A stretch of DNA of 36,044 nucleotides from Streptomyces milbemycinicus (GTDB lineage Bacteria > Actinomycetota > Actinomycetes > Streptomycetales > Streptomycetaceae): contig NZ_MUNE01000075.1 in the NCBI RefSeq assembly GCF_002154605.1, positions 1 to 36,044 of the forward strand, in the 5' to 3' direction. This document shows, in pieces, positions 18,581-27,586 of the stretch. The notes under the pieces were generated by a model. That model ran no database searches and was not told the origin of the DNA. It worked only from the letters and a program-made list of their open reading frames with translations. How positions within the stretch are numbered: position 1 is the stretch's first letter; each line of letters begins with the position of its first letter. The translations under genes and the position numbers were made by a program.

Positions 18581-19401
18581 CCACGACCCACACCACCACC
18601 GGCGCCACCACCACCGGCGCCACGACGACCGCCGCCCGCACGACCGCGCGCACCCGCGTCGCCTCCCTCGCCCGCGCCGAACTGACGCTGCTGGTGCGGA
18701 ACAAGGCCGCGCTGACCTACGCCCTGCTGCTGCCCGGTTCGCTCACCCTCAGCATGACCACCTTCACCGGCGACATCGACCTCGACAAGGCCGGTCTGGA
18801 CCTGCCCACGCTGGTTCTCCCCGGCTCGATCGGCCTGGCGCTGGTCCTCGCCGTCTATATGAACCTCGTGGGCGTCTACGTCGTCCGGCGCGAGGAACTG
18901 GTCCTCAAGCGGCTGCGTGCCGGTGAGCTGACCGACCCGGAAATCCTGGCCGGGGCGGCGCTCCCCGCCCTGCTGATGGGGCTGGTGCAGTGCGTGCTGA
19001 TGGTCGCCGCGGTGGGCCCGGCGCTGGACGCGCCGATGCCCAAGGCGCCGCTTCTGGCCGTGCTCGGGGTGGTGGCCGGACTGGCCCTCATGGCCACGCT
19101 GGCCGCCGCGACCGCGGCCTTCACCAAGACCGCGGAGTCCGCGCAGCTGACCCCCATGCCGGTGATGCTGGTGTCGATGATGGCCTCGGGCCTCTTCGTA
19201 CCGCTCGACATCATGCCGGACCGGGTGGCGGCGGTGTGCGAATGGGCGCCGCTGACCCCGGTGATCGACCTCGTACGGGCCGGGTGGACCGGCGGGATGG
19301 GCGCGGGCGAGGCGCTGAAGGCCCTGGCCACGGCGGCGGCCTGGACGGCCCTGGCAGGGTGGACCGTACGCCGGCGGTTCCCCTGGGAGCCTCGGCGCTG
19401 A
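18577..19401 (+). CDS. ABC-2 type transporter permease
   Basis: 274 residues from ATG 18577, coupled to the ATPase gene; GGAGGGG lies just upstream. About six hydrophobic segments are visible, starting at ALTYALLLPGSLTLS, then LPGSIGLALVLAVYMNLVG, LPALLMGLVQCVLMVAA, LLAVLGVVAGLALMATLAA, the segment around MPVMLVSMMASGLFVPLDIM, and a last one near the C terminus. The cytoplasmic N terminus is a Thr-rich low-complexity tail (THTTTGATTTGATTTAART) encoded by ACC/GGC repeats. It forms the membrane half of the exporter. Confidence 0.9.
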   Translation: MTTTHTTTGATTTGATTTAARTTARTRVASLARAELTLLVRNKAALTYALLLPGSLTLSMTTFTGDIDLDKAGLDLPTLVLPGSIGLALVLAVYMNLVGVYVVRREELVLKRLRAGELTDPEILAGAALPALLMGLVQCVLMVAAVGPALDAPMPKAPLLAVLGVVAGLALMATLAAATAAFTKTAESAQLTPMPVMLVSMMASGLFVPLDIMPDRVAAVCEWAPLTPVIDLVRAGWTGGMGAGEALKALATAAAWTALAGWTVRRRFPWEPRR

Positions 19402-19455
19402 TCGGTCGTGGTCGTCTGTGGTGACTGAGGTGACTGAGGTGGAGGGACGGGGTTG

Positions 19456-20775
19456 GTGATACGCCGATGGAAGCGGCGCAGCCAGCAGGTGCGCGTGGAG
19501 CTGTTCACCCGGTGGACCCTGTACTCGCTGCCCTGGATCATGCTGATCGTCATGGCGGGTCCGCTGCCCGACAGACTGCGGCTGGGCCCGTCGGCGACCG
19601 GGCTGACCTGGACGCAGCTCGGCCTGGCGATGGTCCAGAACGTGCTCGCCATTCCGCTGCTGCGGCGGGGGATCGAACACCGGCGGTGCGAGCGCGAGGT
19701 GCCGCAGGGGCTGTTGGCGCTCTCCGCCGTGCCGATGGTGGCGGGGCAGGGTGCGGGGGTGGCGCTCCTGACCGTGGCCGGGGCGTCGGACGGCACGGCG
19801 TTCATGACGGCGGCGACGGTGAACACGCTGCCGTTCTCCCTCTCAAGCGCCCTCCTGCTGTCCCCCCGCACCTTCACCCTGGTGCACGCGGGGATCGGCG
19901 CGGCGACGTTCGCGGCGCTGGCTGTCGCGGGGGTGGAAGCCTTCATATTGGTGGCGTCCGCCCTTGCGGTGCTCCTCATGGCCGCGCTGTGCGCGTTCTC
20001 GGTCCGCAGCTCCATCTGGATGCTGGAGGTGCTGTGGGAGCTGGACGCGAGCCGCGGGGTGCAGGCGCGGCTCGCGGTGGCGGAGGAGCGGCTGCGGTTC
20101 GGCCGCGATCTGCACGACGTGATGGGCCGGAACCTGGCGGTGATCGCGCTCAAGAGCGAGCTCGCGGTGCAACTGGCGCGGCGCGGACGGCCGGAGGCCG
20201 CCGAGCAGATGGTGGAGGTGCAGCGGATCGCGCAGGAGTCACAGCGGGAGATCCGGGACGTGGTGCGCGGCTATCGGGCGGCGGATCTGCAAGTGGAGCT
20301 GGCCGGAGCCCGGTCGGTGCTGCGGGCGGCCAAGGTCGACTGCCGTATCGACTACCAGCTCCCGGACGAGGGTGACGCCGAAGGCGAAGGCACACAGCCC
20401 GCTTCGGCGGTGCGGTCCGCGCTGGCGTGGGTGGTGCGTGAGGGCACGACCAATGTGCTGCGCCACGCGGAGGCGGCCCGCTGCACGGTGCGGGTGCAGA
20501 TGGGCCGGGCGGCGGACGGGGCCCGTACGGCGGTGCTGGTCATGGAGAATGACGGGGTGCCGCAGGCCGAGCCACGCGTGCCCGGTACGTCGGGCAACGG
20601 CACGTCGGGCAGCGGCACGTCGGGCAACGGGCTCAAGGGGCTGCGGGAGCGGCTGGCGCCGCTGGGCGGCACGCTGTGGTCGGGCCCCGGGGAGGGCGGT
20701 ACATACCGGCTGCGGGCCGAACTCCCGCTGGAAGGACACAAGGGGAACAACGGGCATGAGGGGGACGGCGTATGA
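19456..20775 (+). CDS. Membrane sensor histidine kinase (HisKA_3/NarL-type partner)
   Basis: 439 residues if started at GTG 19456; a TTG three bases earlier is an equal alternative, with GGAGGG at 19441-19446 serving either. The N-terminal half has about five membrane segments. The H-box FGRDLHDVMGRNL has the phospho-accepting His at about 220, the N-box is REGTTNVLRHAEA (Asn about 333), and the G-box NGLKGLRERL follows. Between N- and G-box a 15-bp tandem repeat encodes GTSGN, GTSGS, GTSGN in the ATP-lid region. The response regulator start overlaps the stop. It probably senses membrane or drug stress linked to the ABC exporter. Confidence 0.92.
   Translation: MIRRWKRRSQQVRVELFTRWTLYSLPWIMLIVMAGPLPDRLRLGPSATGLTWTQLGLAMVQNVLAIPLLRRGIEHRRCEREVPQGLLALSAVPMVAGQGAGVALLTVAGASDGTAFMTAATVNTLPFSLSSALLLSPRTFTLVHAGIGAATFAALAVAGVEAFILVASALAVLLMAALCAFSVRSSIWMLEVLWELDASRGVQARLAVAEERLRFGRDLHDVMGRNLAVIALKSELAVQLARRGRPEAAEQMVEVQRIAQESQREIRDVVRGYRAADLQVELAGARSVLRAAKVDCRIDYQLPDEGDAEGEGTQPASAVRSALAWVVREGTTNVLRHAEAARCTVRVQMGRAADGARTAVLVMENDGVPQAEPRVPGTSGNGTSGSGTSGNGLKGLRERLAPLGGTLWSGPGEGGTYRLRAELPLEGHKGNNGHEGDGV
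20584..20628 (+). repeat. Three 15-bp tandem units inside the kinase gene
   Basis: GGTACGTCGGGCAAC, GGCACGTCGGGCAGC and GGCACGTCGGGCAAC are contiguous and in frame, encoding three Gly-Thr-Ser-Gly-Asn/Ser repeats in the lid of the ATP-binding domain. Confidence 0.85.
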
Positions 20776-21392
20776 GCGGGACGTCCGCGATCCGGGTGCT
20801 GCTCGCGGATGACGAGCATCTGATCCGGGGCGCCCTCGCCGCCCTGCTATCCCTCGAAGAGGATCTGCTGGTGGTCGCGGAGGCCGCGTCCGGTCCGGAG
20901 GCACTGGCCATGGCCCGGGCGCACCGGCCCGATGTGGCGGTGCTCGATCTGCAGATGCCGGGGGCGGACGGGGTGTCGGTGGCCGCCTCCCTGCGGTCGG
21001 AGCTGCCCGGCTGCCGGTCCATGATCGTGACCAGCCATGGCCGTCCGGGCCATCTCAAGCGAGCGCTGGAGGCCGGGGTACGGGGCTTTCTGCCCAAGAC
21101 GGCGTCGGCGCAGCGGCTCGCCGAGATCATCCGCACGGTGCACGGCGGCAACCGCTATATCGACCCCGACCTGGCGGCCGACGCGATCAGCGCGGGCGAC
21201 TCCCCGCTGACCGCGCGGGAGGCGGAGCTGCTGGAGCTGGCGGCGGACGGCGCGTCCATCGCGGAGATCGCCCAGCGGGCCGCGCTGTCGCAGGGGACGG
21301 TCCGCAACTATCTGTCCTCCGCCGCGTCCAAGATCCCGGCCGAGAACCGCCACGCGGCGGCCCGTACGGCGCGCGAGCGCGGCTGGATCTAG
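20772..21392 (+). CDS. NarL/LuxR-type response regulator
   Basis: 206 residues, start ATG 20772 overlapping the kinase stop. Receiver domain: acidic pair at 13-14, phospho-accepting Asp59 in VLDLQMPG, Thr/Ser 87-88 in IVTSHG, Lys109 in FLPK. LuxR-type HTH: LTAREAELLELAADGASIAE and SQGTVRNYLSSA at about 147-190. As last gene of the exporter operon it most likely controls that operon. The combination is close to the DesK/DesR type. Confidence 0.93.
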   Translation: MSGTSAIRVLLADDEHLIRGALAALLSLEEDLLVVAEAASGPEALAMARAHRPDVAVLDLQMPGADGVSVAASLRSELPGCRSMIVTSHGRPGHLKRALEAGVRGFLPKTASAQRLAEIIRTVHGGNRYIDPDLAADAISAGDSPLTAREAELLELAADGASIAEIAQRAALSQGTVRNYLSSAASKIPAENRHAAARTARERGWI

Positions 21393-21401
21393 CGACTTGA
21401 T

Positions 21402-22097
21402 CTAAGCGACTGCCTCGCGCAGGATCCGGGCCAGCTCCTGGGGCTGGGAGAGCATCGGCCAGTGGCCGGTGTCCATCTCGACCAGCCCCCACCGCTCGCT
21501 CTTCAGCAGCTCGACCACGTCCTCGCTCGGCTGGGGCCAGTCGAGCAGGCACTTGATGTACGTCGTCGGCAGCTCGCCGAGCGGGCGCGACAGCTGGGCC
21601 GGTTCGATCAGGGAGGCGCCCGGATGCGGGGTCGAGCGGTCGACGATACGGGCGATCTGCTCGTCGGTGAGGCCCTGACCGGCGAAGTCGGCCGCGGGGG
21701 GCACCGCCCAGAAGCCCCCGGTCCCGGCCATCGATGCCTCGATCTGCGCCCGCCCCTCCGGCCAGGCCGAGACGAACGACCCCCCGTCGGCCGGCACATT
21801 GGCATCGACGAACACCACATGGGCCAGCCGGTCGCCGATCCGCTCGGCGGCCTGGCCGACCGGGATGCCCGAGTAGCTGTGGCCGACCAGCACGACATCG
21901 CGCAGATCGAGACGCTCGACCTCGCCGACGATGTCCGCCACATGCGTCTGCTGCCCGGCCGGCCCGCCCCGCTTCTCGGCCACCCCGGACAACGTCAGCG
22001 CATGGGCGCCGTGCCCGGCCGCCCGTAGCCCGGGCACCACCTCGTCCCACGCCCACGAGCCCAGCCACGTACCCGGCACCAGTACGAATTCAGCCAT
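21402..22097 (-). CDS. Alpha/beta hydrolase (EstC-like)
   Basis: 231 residues. The oxyanion region FVLVPGTWLGSWAWDEV is near the N terminus, the nucleophile is Ser74 in GHSYSG, and the catalytic His is about 212 in MDTGHWPML. A short cap is present, with no signal peptide. Similar proteins are annotated as esterases of the plant salicylate-binding/hydroxynitrile-lyase group, but the substrate cannot be inferred. It converges with the response regulator (9 bases apart) and is divergent from the AlkB-like gene. Confidence 0.88.
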   Translation of the reverse strand: MAEFVLVPGTWLGSWAWDEVVPGLRAAGHGAHALTLSGVAEKRGGPAGQQTHVADIVGEVERLDLRDVVLVGHSYSGIPVGQAAERIGDRLAHVVFVDANVPADGGSFVSAWPEGRAQIEASMAGTGGFWAVPPAADFAGQGLTDEQIARIVDRSTPHPGASLIEPAQLSRPLGELPTTYIKCLLDWPQPSEDVVELLKSERWGLVEMDTGHWPMLSQPQELARILREAVA

Positions 22098-22184
22098 GCG
22101 GGGAAACGTAGCGCAGGGATACGACGACCCGCAGCCCGACCATCAAATCGCACACATATTCGGTTATCCGGTTACCCTGGACCC

Positions 22185-22820
22185 ATGCCCCCGTACCCCC
22201 AAGGCCTCCAGGGCTCACTCTTCGACCAGGCCGACGACATCCGTCTCGGCCCGCTGGGCGATATGCGCAGGACGGCGCTCGGCGACGGGGCCTGGATCGA
22301 TCTGCTGCCCGGGTGGCTGAGCGGGGCCGACGCCCTGTTCACGCGCCTCGCCGACGAGGTGCCCTGGCGGGCGGAGCGGCGCCATATGTACGACCAGGTC
22401 GTGGACGTACCGCGGCTGCTCGCCTTCTACGGCGCCGACGACCCGCTGCCGCACCCCGTCCTCGACGAGGCGCGGGCCGCGCTCTCCGCGCACTACGCCG
22501 TCGAGCTGGGCGAACCGTTCACCACCGCCGGGCTCTGCTACTACCGGGACGGCCGGGACAGCGTGGCCTGGCACGGCGACCGGATCGGCCGGGGCGCCCG
22601 CGAGGACACCATGGTCGCGATCCTTTCCGTGGGCGCACCGCGCGACCTCGTGCTGCGCCCGCGCCACGGCGGGGCCGGCGTGCGGCAGCCGCTCGGGCAC
22701 GGCGATCTGATCGTGATGGGCGGCTCCTGCCAGCGGACCTGGGAGCATGCGATCCCCAAGAGCACCCGGGCCACGGGGCCGCGGATCAGCATCCAGTTCC
22801 GGCCGCACAACGTCGCCTGA
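22185..22820 (+). CDS. alkB: 2-oxoglutarate/Fe(II) dioxygenase, AlkB family
   Basis: 211 residues. AlkB enzymes remove alkyl groups from DNA or RNA bases by oxidation. Iron ligands are His130 and Asp132 in VAWHGDRIG and His188 in EHAIPK; the 2-oxoglutarate arginines are R200 and R206 in RISIQFR. YYRDGRDS before the HxD is typical of actinobacterial members. There is no evident Shine-Dalgarno before ATG 22185 (the preceding bases are TTACCCTGGACCC), so it may be leaderless. It shares an 87-base divergent region with the hydrolase. Confidence 0.92.
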   Translation: MPPYPQGLQGSLFDQADDIRLGPLGDMRRTALGDGAWIDLLPGWLSGADALFTRLADEVPWRAERRHMYDQVVDVPRLLAFYGADDPLPHPVLDEARAALSAHYAVELGEPFTTAGLCYYRDGRDSVAWHGDRIGRGAREDTMVAILSVGAPRDLVLRPRHGGAGVRQPLGHGDLIVMGGSCQRTWEHAIPKSTRATGPRISIQFRPHNVA

Positions 22821-22842
22821 TGGCGGGAACCGGGCCCGCGCG

Positions 22843-22882
22843 GGGAACGAGGTAGTTCCCTCGTCCCGGGTTTGGTTATAGT
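22843..22882 (+). promoter_or_regulatory. Inverted repeat and -10 element before tRNA-Gly(GCC)
   Basis: GGGAAC (22843-22848) and GTTCCC (22855-22860) form a hairpin just after the AlkB-like gene. TATAGT at 22877-22882 fits a -10 box about 54 bases before the tRNA. Confidence 0.5.
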
Positions 22883-22936
22883 GGAGGCGCGCCGGACGGA
22901 ATCCGTCCCGAATCCGGACGGAAGTATCCGGCGCAT

Positions 22937-23009
22937 GCGGACGTAGCTCAGTTGGTAGAGCGCAACCTTGCCAAGGTTGAGGTCGCGAGTTCGAGCCTCG
23001 TCGTCCGCT
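22937..23009 (+). tRNA. tRNA-Gly (anticodon GCC)
   Basis: A 73-nt cloverleaf: acceptor GCGGACG/CGTCCGC, discriminator T, D loop AGTTGGTA, anticodon stem CAACC/GGTTG with loop TTGCCAA, T arm GCGAGTTCGAGCCTCGT. It is canonical and close to the tRNA at 17372. CCA is not encoded. Confidence 0.96.
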
Positions 23010-23017
23010 CCGTTGGG

Positions 23018-23048
23018 GAAGGCCCTGGCCACGTCGGCCAGGGCCTTC
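23018..23048. terminator. Terminator between tRNA-Gly and purC
   Basis: A perfect 13-bp stem (23018-23030 with 23036-23048), 5-base loop, between convergent genes. It has no T-tract on either side. Confidence 0.75.
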
Positions 23049-23055
23049 GCCGTTG

Positions 23056-23976
23056 TCAGGACCAGCGGATGCCGGTCAGGCGCTCGTACGCCTCCACGTA
23101 CTTCGCCCGCGTCCGCTCCACGATCTCCTCCGGCAGCGGGGGCGGCGGCTGCTCGCTGTGCCGGTCCCAGCCTGAGGCCGCGGAGGTCAGCCAGTCGCGG
23201 ACGAACTGCTTGTCGAACGACGGCTGCGGGCGCCCCGGCTGCCACTGGTCGGCGGGCCAGAAGCGGGAGGAGTCGGGGGTCAGCACCTCGTCGGCGAGGA
23301 CCAGCTCATGCCCGTCCGCACCGCCCTCGGCCAGCGCATGGCCGAACTCGAACTTGGTGTCGGCGAGGATGATCCCCCGGTCGCGCGCGATATCGCGGCC
23401 CCGGTTGTAGACCGCGAGGGTGGCCTGGCGCAGCTGGGTGGCGGTCTCGGTGCCGACCCGGCGGGCCACCTCCTCGTACGGCACGTTCTCGTCGTGCTCG
23501 CCGACCTCGGCCTTGGTGGCCGGGGTGAAGATCGGGGAGGGCAGCTCGGAGCCGTCGGCCAGGCCCTCGGGCAGGGCGATCCCGCAGACCGTACGGCTCT
23601 CCCGGTACTCGGTCAGGCCCGAGCCGGTCAGATAGCCGCGGGCCACGCACTCCACCGGAAGCATGCTCAGCGACTGGCACACGAGCGTGCGGCCCGCCCA
23701 GTCGGCGGGGGCGCCCTCGGGCACCTCGGTGGACAGGACGTGGTTGGGCACGACATCGATCAGCTGGTCGAACCACCACAGGGAGAGCTGGGTGAGCACC
23801 CTGCCCTTGTCGGGGATCTCGGTCGGCAGTACCCAGTCATAGGCGGACATCCGGTCGCTGGCGACCATGACCAGGTCGCCCTTCTCGTTCCGGTAGAGGT
23901 CGCGCACCTTGCCTGTGTGCAGATGCACAAGGCCGGGCACCTCCACCGGCTCGGGCTTCTCCACGAATCCGGACAC
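23056..23976 (-). CDS. purC: Phosphoribosylaminoimidazole-succinocarboxamide synthase
   Basis: Ligates aspartate to CAIR to give SAICAR. 306 residues from GTG 23976, with AGGAGG six bases upstream; the open frame continues upstream without homology. Family features: HTGKVRDLYRNEKGDLVMVASDR near the N terminus, PVECVARGYLTGSG, the region around SPIFTPATKAEVGEHDENV, the ATP/Mg segment ILADTKFEFG, LADEVLTPDSSRFW and SFDKQFVRDWL. It is separate from the other pur genes here but on the same strand as the DMFase-like gene and purD. Confidence 0.96.
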   Translation of the reverse strand: MSGFVEKPEPVEVPGLVHLHTGKVRDLYRNEKGDLVMVASDRMSAYDWVLPTEIPDKGRVLTQLSLWWFDQLIDVVPNHVLSTEVPEGAPADWAGRTLVCQSLSMLPVECVARGYLTGSGLTEYRESRTVCGIALPEGLADGSELPSPIFTPATKAEVGEHDENVPYEEVARRVGTETATQLRQATLAVYNRGRDIARDRGIILADTKFEFGHALAEGGADGHELVLADEVLTPDSSRFWPADQWQPGRPQPSFDKQFVRDWLTSAASGWDRHSEQPPPPLPEEIVERTRAKYVEAYERLTGIRWS

Positions 23977-24070
23977 GAAGTTCCTCCTGTGGTTTGTCCA
24001 AGACCCCACGATTCTGCCCCACGTCCCACCGCCCGGCCGAAGCGGGGCGCACCGGGCGTGGCCTGGCACT

Positions 24071-25558
24071 TCAGCCCCGTTTGCAGATGCGGTCCAGGAG
24101 GTTGGCCGTCGCCCGCTGCACCCGTACGTCGGTGTGGCCGGGCCGGTCGAGCGCCGGGGTCCAGGCGAAGGTGCCGGAGGCGAAGACGAGCGCTCCGCTG
24201 GGCGCGCGGTACAGCGAGGTGTCCTGGTGCCGGACGGCCCCCTCGGCGTCCCGGTACGGGGAGTGGGCGAGCAGGATCCGGCGCAGATGCGCGGGCAGGC
24301 AGGTGCGCGGAAAGTAGCGGTCGGCCTCGCCCGCGACGAGGCCGGGCAGCTCGTCGCCCTCGTCGGCGCCGGTCGCCTCCCACAGCCAGTGGCTCGCGTT
24401 CCGCACGATCAGCGGGGTCGGCTCGGGCACCGGGCCCACGTACTGGATGCCCAGCAGCTGCTGCTCGGGCGTCGTCTCCCGCCACAGCGCGGAGCGGCCG
24501 GGGCCGCGGCGCTTATGGCAGGTCAGCAGGCGGTCCGGGCCGGAGGGCGAGGGTACGAGGCCCACCTGCCAGTACATGGTGTTGGCAGAGAGGAAGACCA
24601 GCGAGGTGCCGCCGTCGCGGGCCTCCTCGACGGTGCGCCGCAGCGGGGCCGACCAGTACTCGTCATGGCCGGGGAAGACCAGACCGCGGTAGCGGGTCGG
24701 GTCGATGCGGCCCGCGTGCAGATCGCGGGTCTCGGCATACGCGAGGTCGTAGCCCATCCGCTCGGCGAAGCGGATGAAATCGTACGCGTGGCCCACGTGC
24801 AGCGGCAGCCCGGCGCCCGCGTACGGCCGGTCGAAGGAGACCGTGACCGCCGCCCGCGACTCACCGAGCAGCCGGCCGCGCTCGTCCCACGCGTGGTACA
24901 GGCTGGCGCCGGTCCGGCCGTCCTCCGGATAGAGGTTGTACGCCTGCCAGGTGATGTCCGGGAGGACGAGGAGGAGATCGGCGGGGTGGGTGTCGCGGAC
25001 GGTGAAGGGGATGTGGTTGCGGTAGCCGTCGGCGGTGGTCAGCACGGCGACATACGCGCCGGGGTTCCAGTACGAGGGGATCTGGAGCCGCCAGGACAGC
25101 CACCAGTGGTGGCAGGAGACGGTGCGGTCGGCGGCGAGCGGGGACGGCTGGACGATACCGGCCAGCCGCGGGCTGCTGGTCATCTTGGCCGCGCCGTCGC
25201 CGCCGTAGTGGCCGATGCGGTAGACGTCCACGCTGAACTGCTGGGGCGGGTCGACGGTGATCCGGAAGTCGATGGACTCGCCGGGGGCGGCGGCGGAGGC
25301 CGAGGTGAAGCCCTTGATCTGGCGGTGTACGTCGTCGGCGGTCCGGGTGGAGGGGATATGGCCGGGCCCGGGGCCGACGGTCTCAGCGGCCCCCGTAGCC
25401 GGGTCGTGGTCCACGTACCACGGGACCAGGCGGCCCGTCTCGCTGAAGTAGGTCTGCCTGCCCCGCAGCCAGGGCAGCGGGCCCTGCCCAAAAGGGTCCG
25501 TCACCGCATGTGCGAGCGCTCCCGACTCCCAGCGCCCGACCGGTTCCGTGGCATCCAC
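24071..25558 (-). CDS. N,N-dimethylformamidase beta-subunit-like protein
   Basis: 495 residues from GTG 25558, preceded by a run of GGGAGGGGAG; the in-frame ATG at 25621 starts in low-complexity sequence. The large domain matches the DMFase large subunit family: YRIGHYGGDGAAKM, HHWWLSWRLQIPSYWNPG, LLVLPDITWQAYN, and the iron-site region GLVFPGHDEYWSAPLRR. DMFase hydrolyses dimethylformamide using iron and a small alpha subunit; no alpha subunit is encoded here, so the real substrate may differ. No secretion signal is evident. It lies between purC and the purD-side gene, as in other streptomycetes by my recollection. Confidence 0.85.
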   Translation of the reverse strand: MDATEPVGRWESGALAHAVTDPFGQGPLPWLRGRQTYFSETGRLVPWYVDHDPATGAAETVGPGPGHIPSTRTADDVHRQIKGFTSASAAAPGESIDFRITVDPPQQFSVDVYRIGHYGGDGAAKMTSSPRLAGIVQPSPLAADRTVSCHHWWLSWRLQIPSYWNPGAYVAVLTTADGYRNHIPFTVRDTHPADLLLVLPDITWQAYNLYPEDGRTGASLYHAWDERGRLLGESRAAVTVSFDRPYAGAGLPLHVGHAYDFIRFAERMGYDLAYAETRDLHAGRIDPTRYRGLVFPGHDEYWSAPLRRTVEEARDGGTSLVFLSANTMYWQVGLVPSPSGPDRLLTCHKRRGPGRSALWRETTPEQQLLGIQYVGPVPEPTPLIVRNASHWLWEATGADEGDELPGLVAGEADRYFPRTCLPAHLRRILLAHSPYRDAEGAVRHQDTSLYRAPSGALVFASGTFAWTPALDRPGHTDVRVQRATANLLDRICKRG

Positions 25559-25762
25559 GACTGGCTCCCCTCCCTGCCTTCCCTGCCTCCCCTGGCGGCA
25601 TATCGCCACCAGCCCCAGCACATCACATTACGCACTCACTCCATCACTGATCGTCGCGAATTTGCCGAACCCAGACCCAGGGCGTTCCCGCCTGAGTGTC
25701 ATCCGGGCGGACCTTGATGAGCGCGCTGAGCAGCGAGATCGCGCGGGCGGCGGCGCCCGGCG

Positions 25763-27586
25763 TCACACCAGCCGGACCGGCTTCTCCGGCCGTACGCCCA
25801 CCTCGCCGAGCCAGGCACGCAGCGGCTCGGCGTCCCCGTCCTCGACCAGGCTCAGCACCGAATGCGCCAGATCGGCCCGCCGCCGCCCGCCGAACAGCAG
25901 CGCGGGCCCGTCCAGCCAGTCGAGCCCCGGCGCCGCGCCCGCGGTGTCTATGGCGGCACAGCACACCATGGCCGTGACGTGGTCGGCCAGCAGCTCCCGG
26001 CCGGTACGGGGCGGCTGCAGCGGGAAGAGCGGCGCGAAACCGTCGATCCACGGGTCACCGCCGCCGGATCCGGCGCCCGGTTCCGTAAGGGCGCCGCCCC
26101 GGTCGGTCGCCCGGGCGGCCTCCTCGCGGGCCACCTCCGCGCTGAGCCGGGCCGCGACCTCCTCACCGAGCTCCCCCGTCGGGGCGAGGCCGGGGGCGGC
26201 GGTGAGCCGGCCCATGACGCGGGCGAGGGTGGGCGCGTCAGGCTCGGGCTCCGGGCCCTGACCGCTCGTCGCCTCACGGGGCGCCGCGCGGCGCGGTCCG
26301 GGGCCGCCGGAGCGGGGCTGCTCATCGAGCACACGGTGCAGCCGGGCGGCCTCCACACGCCATTTGCGGTCCACGACCTCCTCCGGATACTCGCCCCAGT
26401 CGACCGGCGCCCAGTCCGGGCCCGGCTCGCTCGGGCCGCCGTGGAACAGCCTGGCGGCCAGCAGGGACGTCGCCTCGTCGATCAGCCCCGGCTCCTCCAG
26501 CAGATCGCAGGCGGGCCGCTCACTGAGCCGGGAGGCGAACCCCTCGGCCAGCCGGTCGCGGCGGGAGAGCTCGGTGAGGGCCGCGACCACGCCCGCGTCC
26601 AGCCGGGACGGCCAGCGGCCCATCCGCCACGCGGGCAGCGCAACCCTGGTCAGCAGCCGGTCCCACCCCGCGTACGCCAGGCCGACCTGCTCCTGGGCCA
26701 CGATCCGCAGGCCGTAGTCGACGGTCTGGGCGCGCTCCGAGGCGGCGGCGGCGACGGCCCGCTCCATCTCGGCGGCGTGGTCCCGGCAGCCGCGCAGCAG
26801 CAGCCGGGCGATCCAGCCGAGGAACGCGAGGGCGGGGCGGCGCACCGCCCGGCCGAGAGCCGCGACAGGGGCCTCCCCGGCCTTGCCCGCGCCCCCGGAG
26901 CCCCGGGCGGCGACGGCGACGGCGGCGTCCAGACCACGGACGAAGCGGCGGGCGGCCGCTATGTCCGGGTGTACGGAGGGGCCGGTGCCCGCGACGACGG
27001 GCGCGAGCAGGGCGCGCAGCTCGGCGACCCGCATCCACCACAGGAACGGCGAGCCGATGACCAGCACAGGGGCCTGCGCACCCCGCCGCTCGCCTCTCCC
27101 CACGACCGAAGCACCGGCGGGCACGCTGCCCATGCCGCCGCCTGTCTTGGCACCGCCGCCCTTGGCGCCGTGCGCCCGATGCGTACGGTCCTCCAGCCAG
27201 CTGTCGCAGTCCGGGGTGAGCGCTATCGCGGACGGGGCGGGCACCTCCAGCCGATCGGCCAGGTCGCGGACCAGGCGGTAGAGGTCCGGGGCCGTCTCCT
27301 CGGCGATGGGCACGGTGGGACTGAGCGCCGGTCTGGCCCGGACCACCACGGCGGCCACGGCCGCCGCCAGCAGCAGGACCACCACGGCCCCGCCGACCAC
27401 CGCCCAGCGGACGGCGGTCCACTCCTCGCCATGGGAGCCGCCGAGCCGCCCCGTGGCCCCGCCGACCAGCAGTACGGCGGCGACCGCCGCCGGGAGAAGC
27501 GCGACCGCGAGCGCGGTGCTCCGGATCCGCAGCACCGCGAGAGCACGAGCACGCGCTGAAAGCGCGCCTGCTTCCGGACCTGCCAC
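25763..27586 (-). CDS. Two-TM membrane protein resembling an M48 peptidase lacking HExxH
   Basis: 607 residues from GTG 27586 (AGGGGG upstream); the longer frame to 27658 is less likely. Two hydrophobic segments near residues 20-80 (ALAVALLPAAVAAVLLVGG and VVGGAVVVLLLAAAVAAVVV) precede a domain with PDLYRLVRDLADRLEVPAPSA and VLVIGSPFLWWMRVAELRAL. This order is that of M48 (HtpX-like) proteases, but where HELxH should follow AELRALLA there is PVVAG, so the zinc site seems lost. The rest is charged, with a Pro/Gly-rich linker around 440-480. It is probably a catalytically inactive membrane protein. The family call is inference. Alternatively it is an actinobacterial protein of unknown fold. Confidence 0.8.
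   Translation of the reverse strand: MAGPEAGALSARARALAVLRIRSTALAVALLPAAVAAVLLVGGATGRLGGSHGEEWTAVRWAVVGGAVVVLLLAAAVAAVVVRARPALSPTVPIAEETAPDLYRLVRDLADRLEVPAPSAIALTPDCDSWLEDRTHRAHGAKGGGAKTGGGMGSVPAGASVVGRGERRGAQAPVLVIGSPFLWWMRVAELRALLAPVVAGTGPSVHPDIAAARRFVRGLDAAVAVAARGSGGAGKAGEAPVAALGRAVRRPALAFLGWIARLLLRGCRDHAAEMERAVAAAASERAQTVDYGLRIVAQEQVGLAYAGWDRLLTRVALPAWRMGRWPSRLDAGVVAALTELSRRDRLAEGFASRLSERPACDLLEEPGLIDEATSLLAARLFHGGPSEPGPDWAPVDWGEYPEEVVDRKWRVEAARLHRVLDEQPRSGGPGPRRAAPREATSGQGPEPEPDAPTLARVMGRLTAAPGLAPTGELGEEVAARLSAEVAREEAARATDRGGALTEPGAGSGGGDPWIDGFAPLFPLQPPRTGRELLADHVTAMVCCAAIDTAGAAPGLDWLDGPALLFGGRRRADLAHSVLSLVEDGDAEPLRAWLGEVGVRPEKPVRLV

Noticed and set aside
24071..25621. ATG start at 25621 for the DMFase-like gene
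   Set aside because: The extra 21 residues are low-complexity Gly/Arg/Gln encoded by the purine run that serves as ribosome site for GTG 25558.
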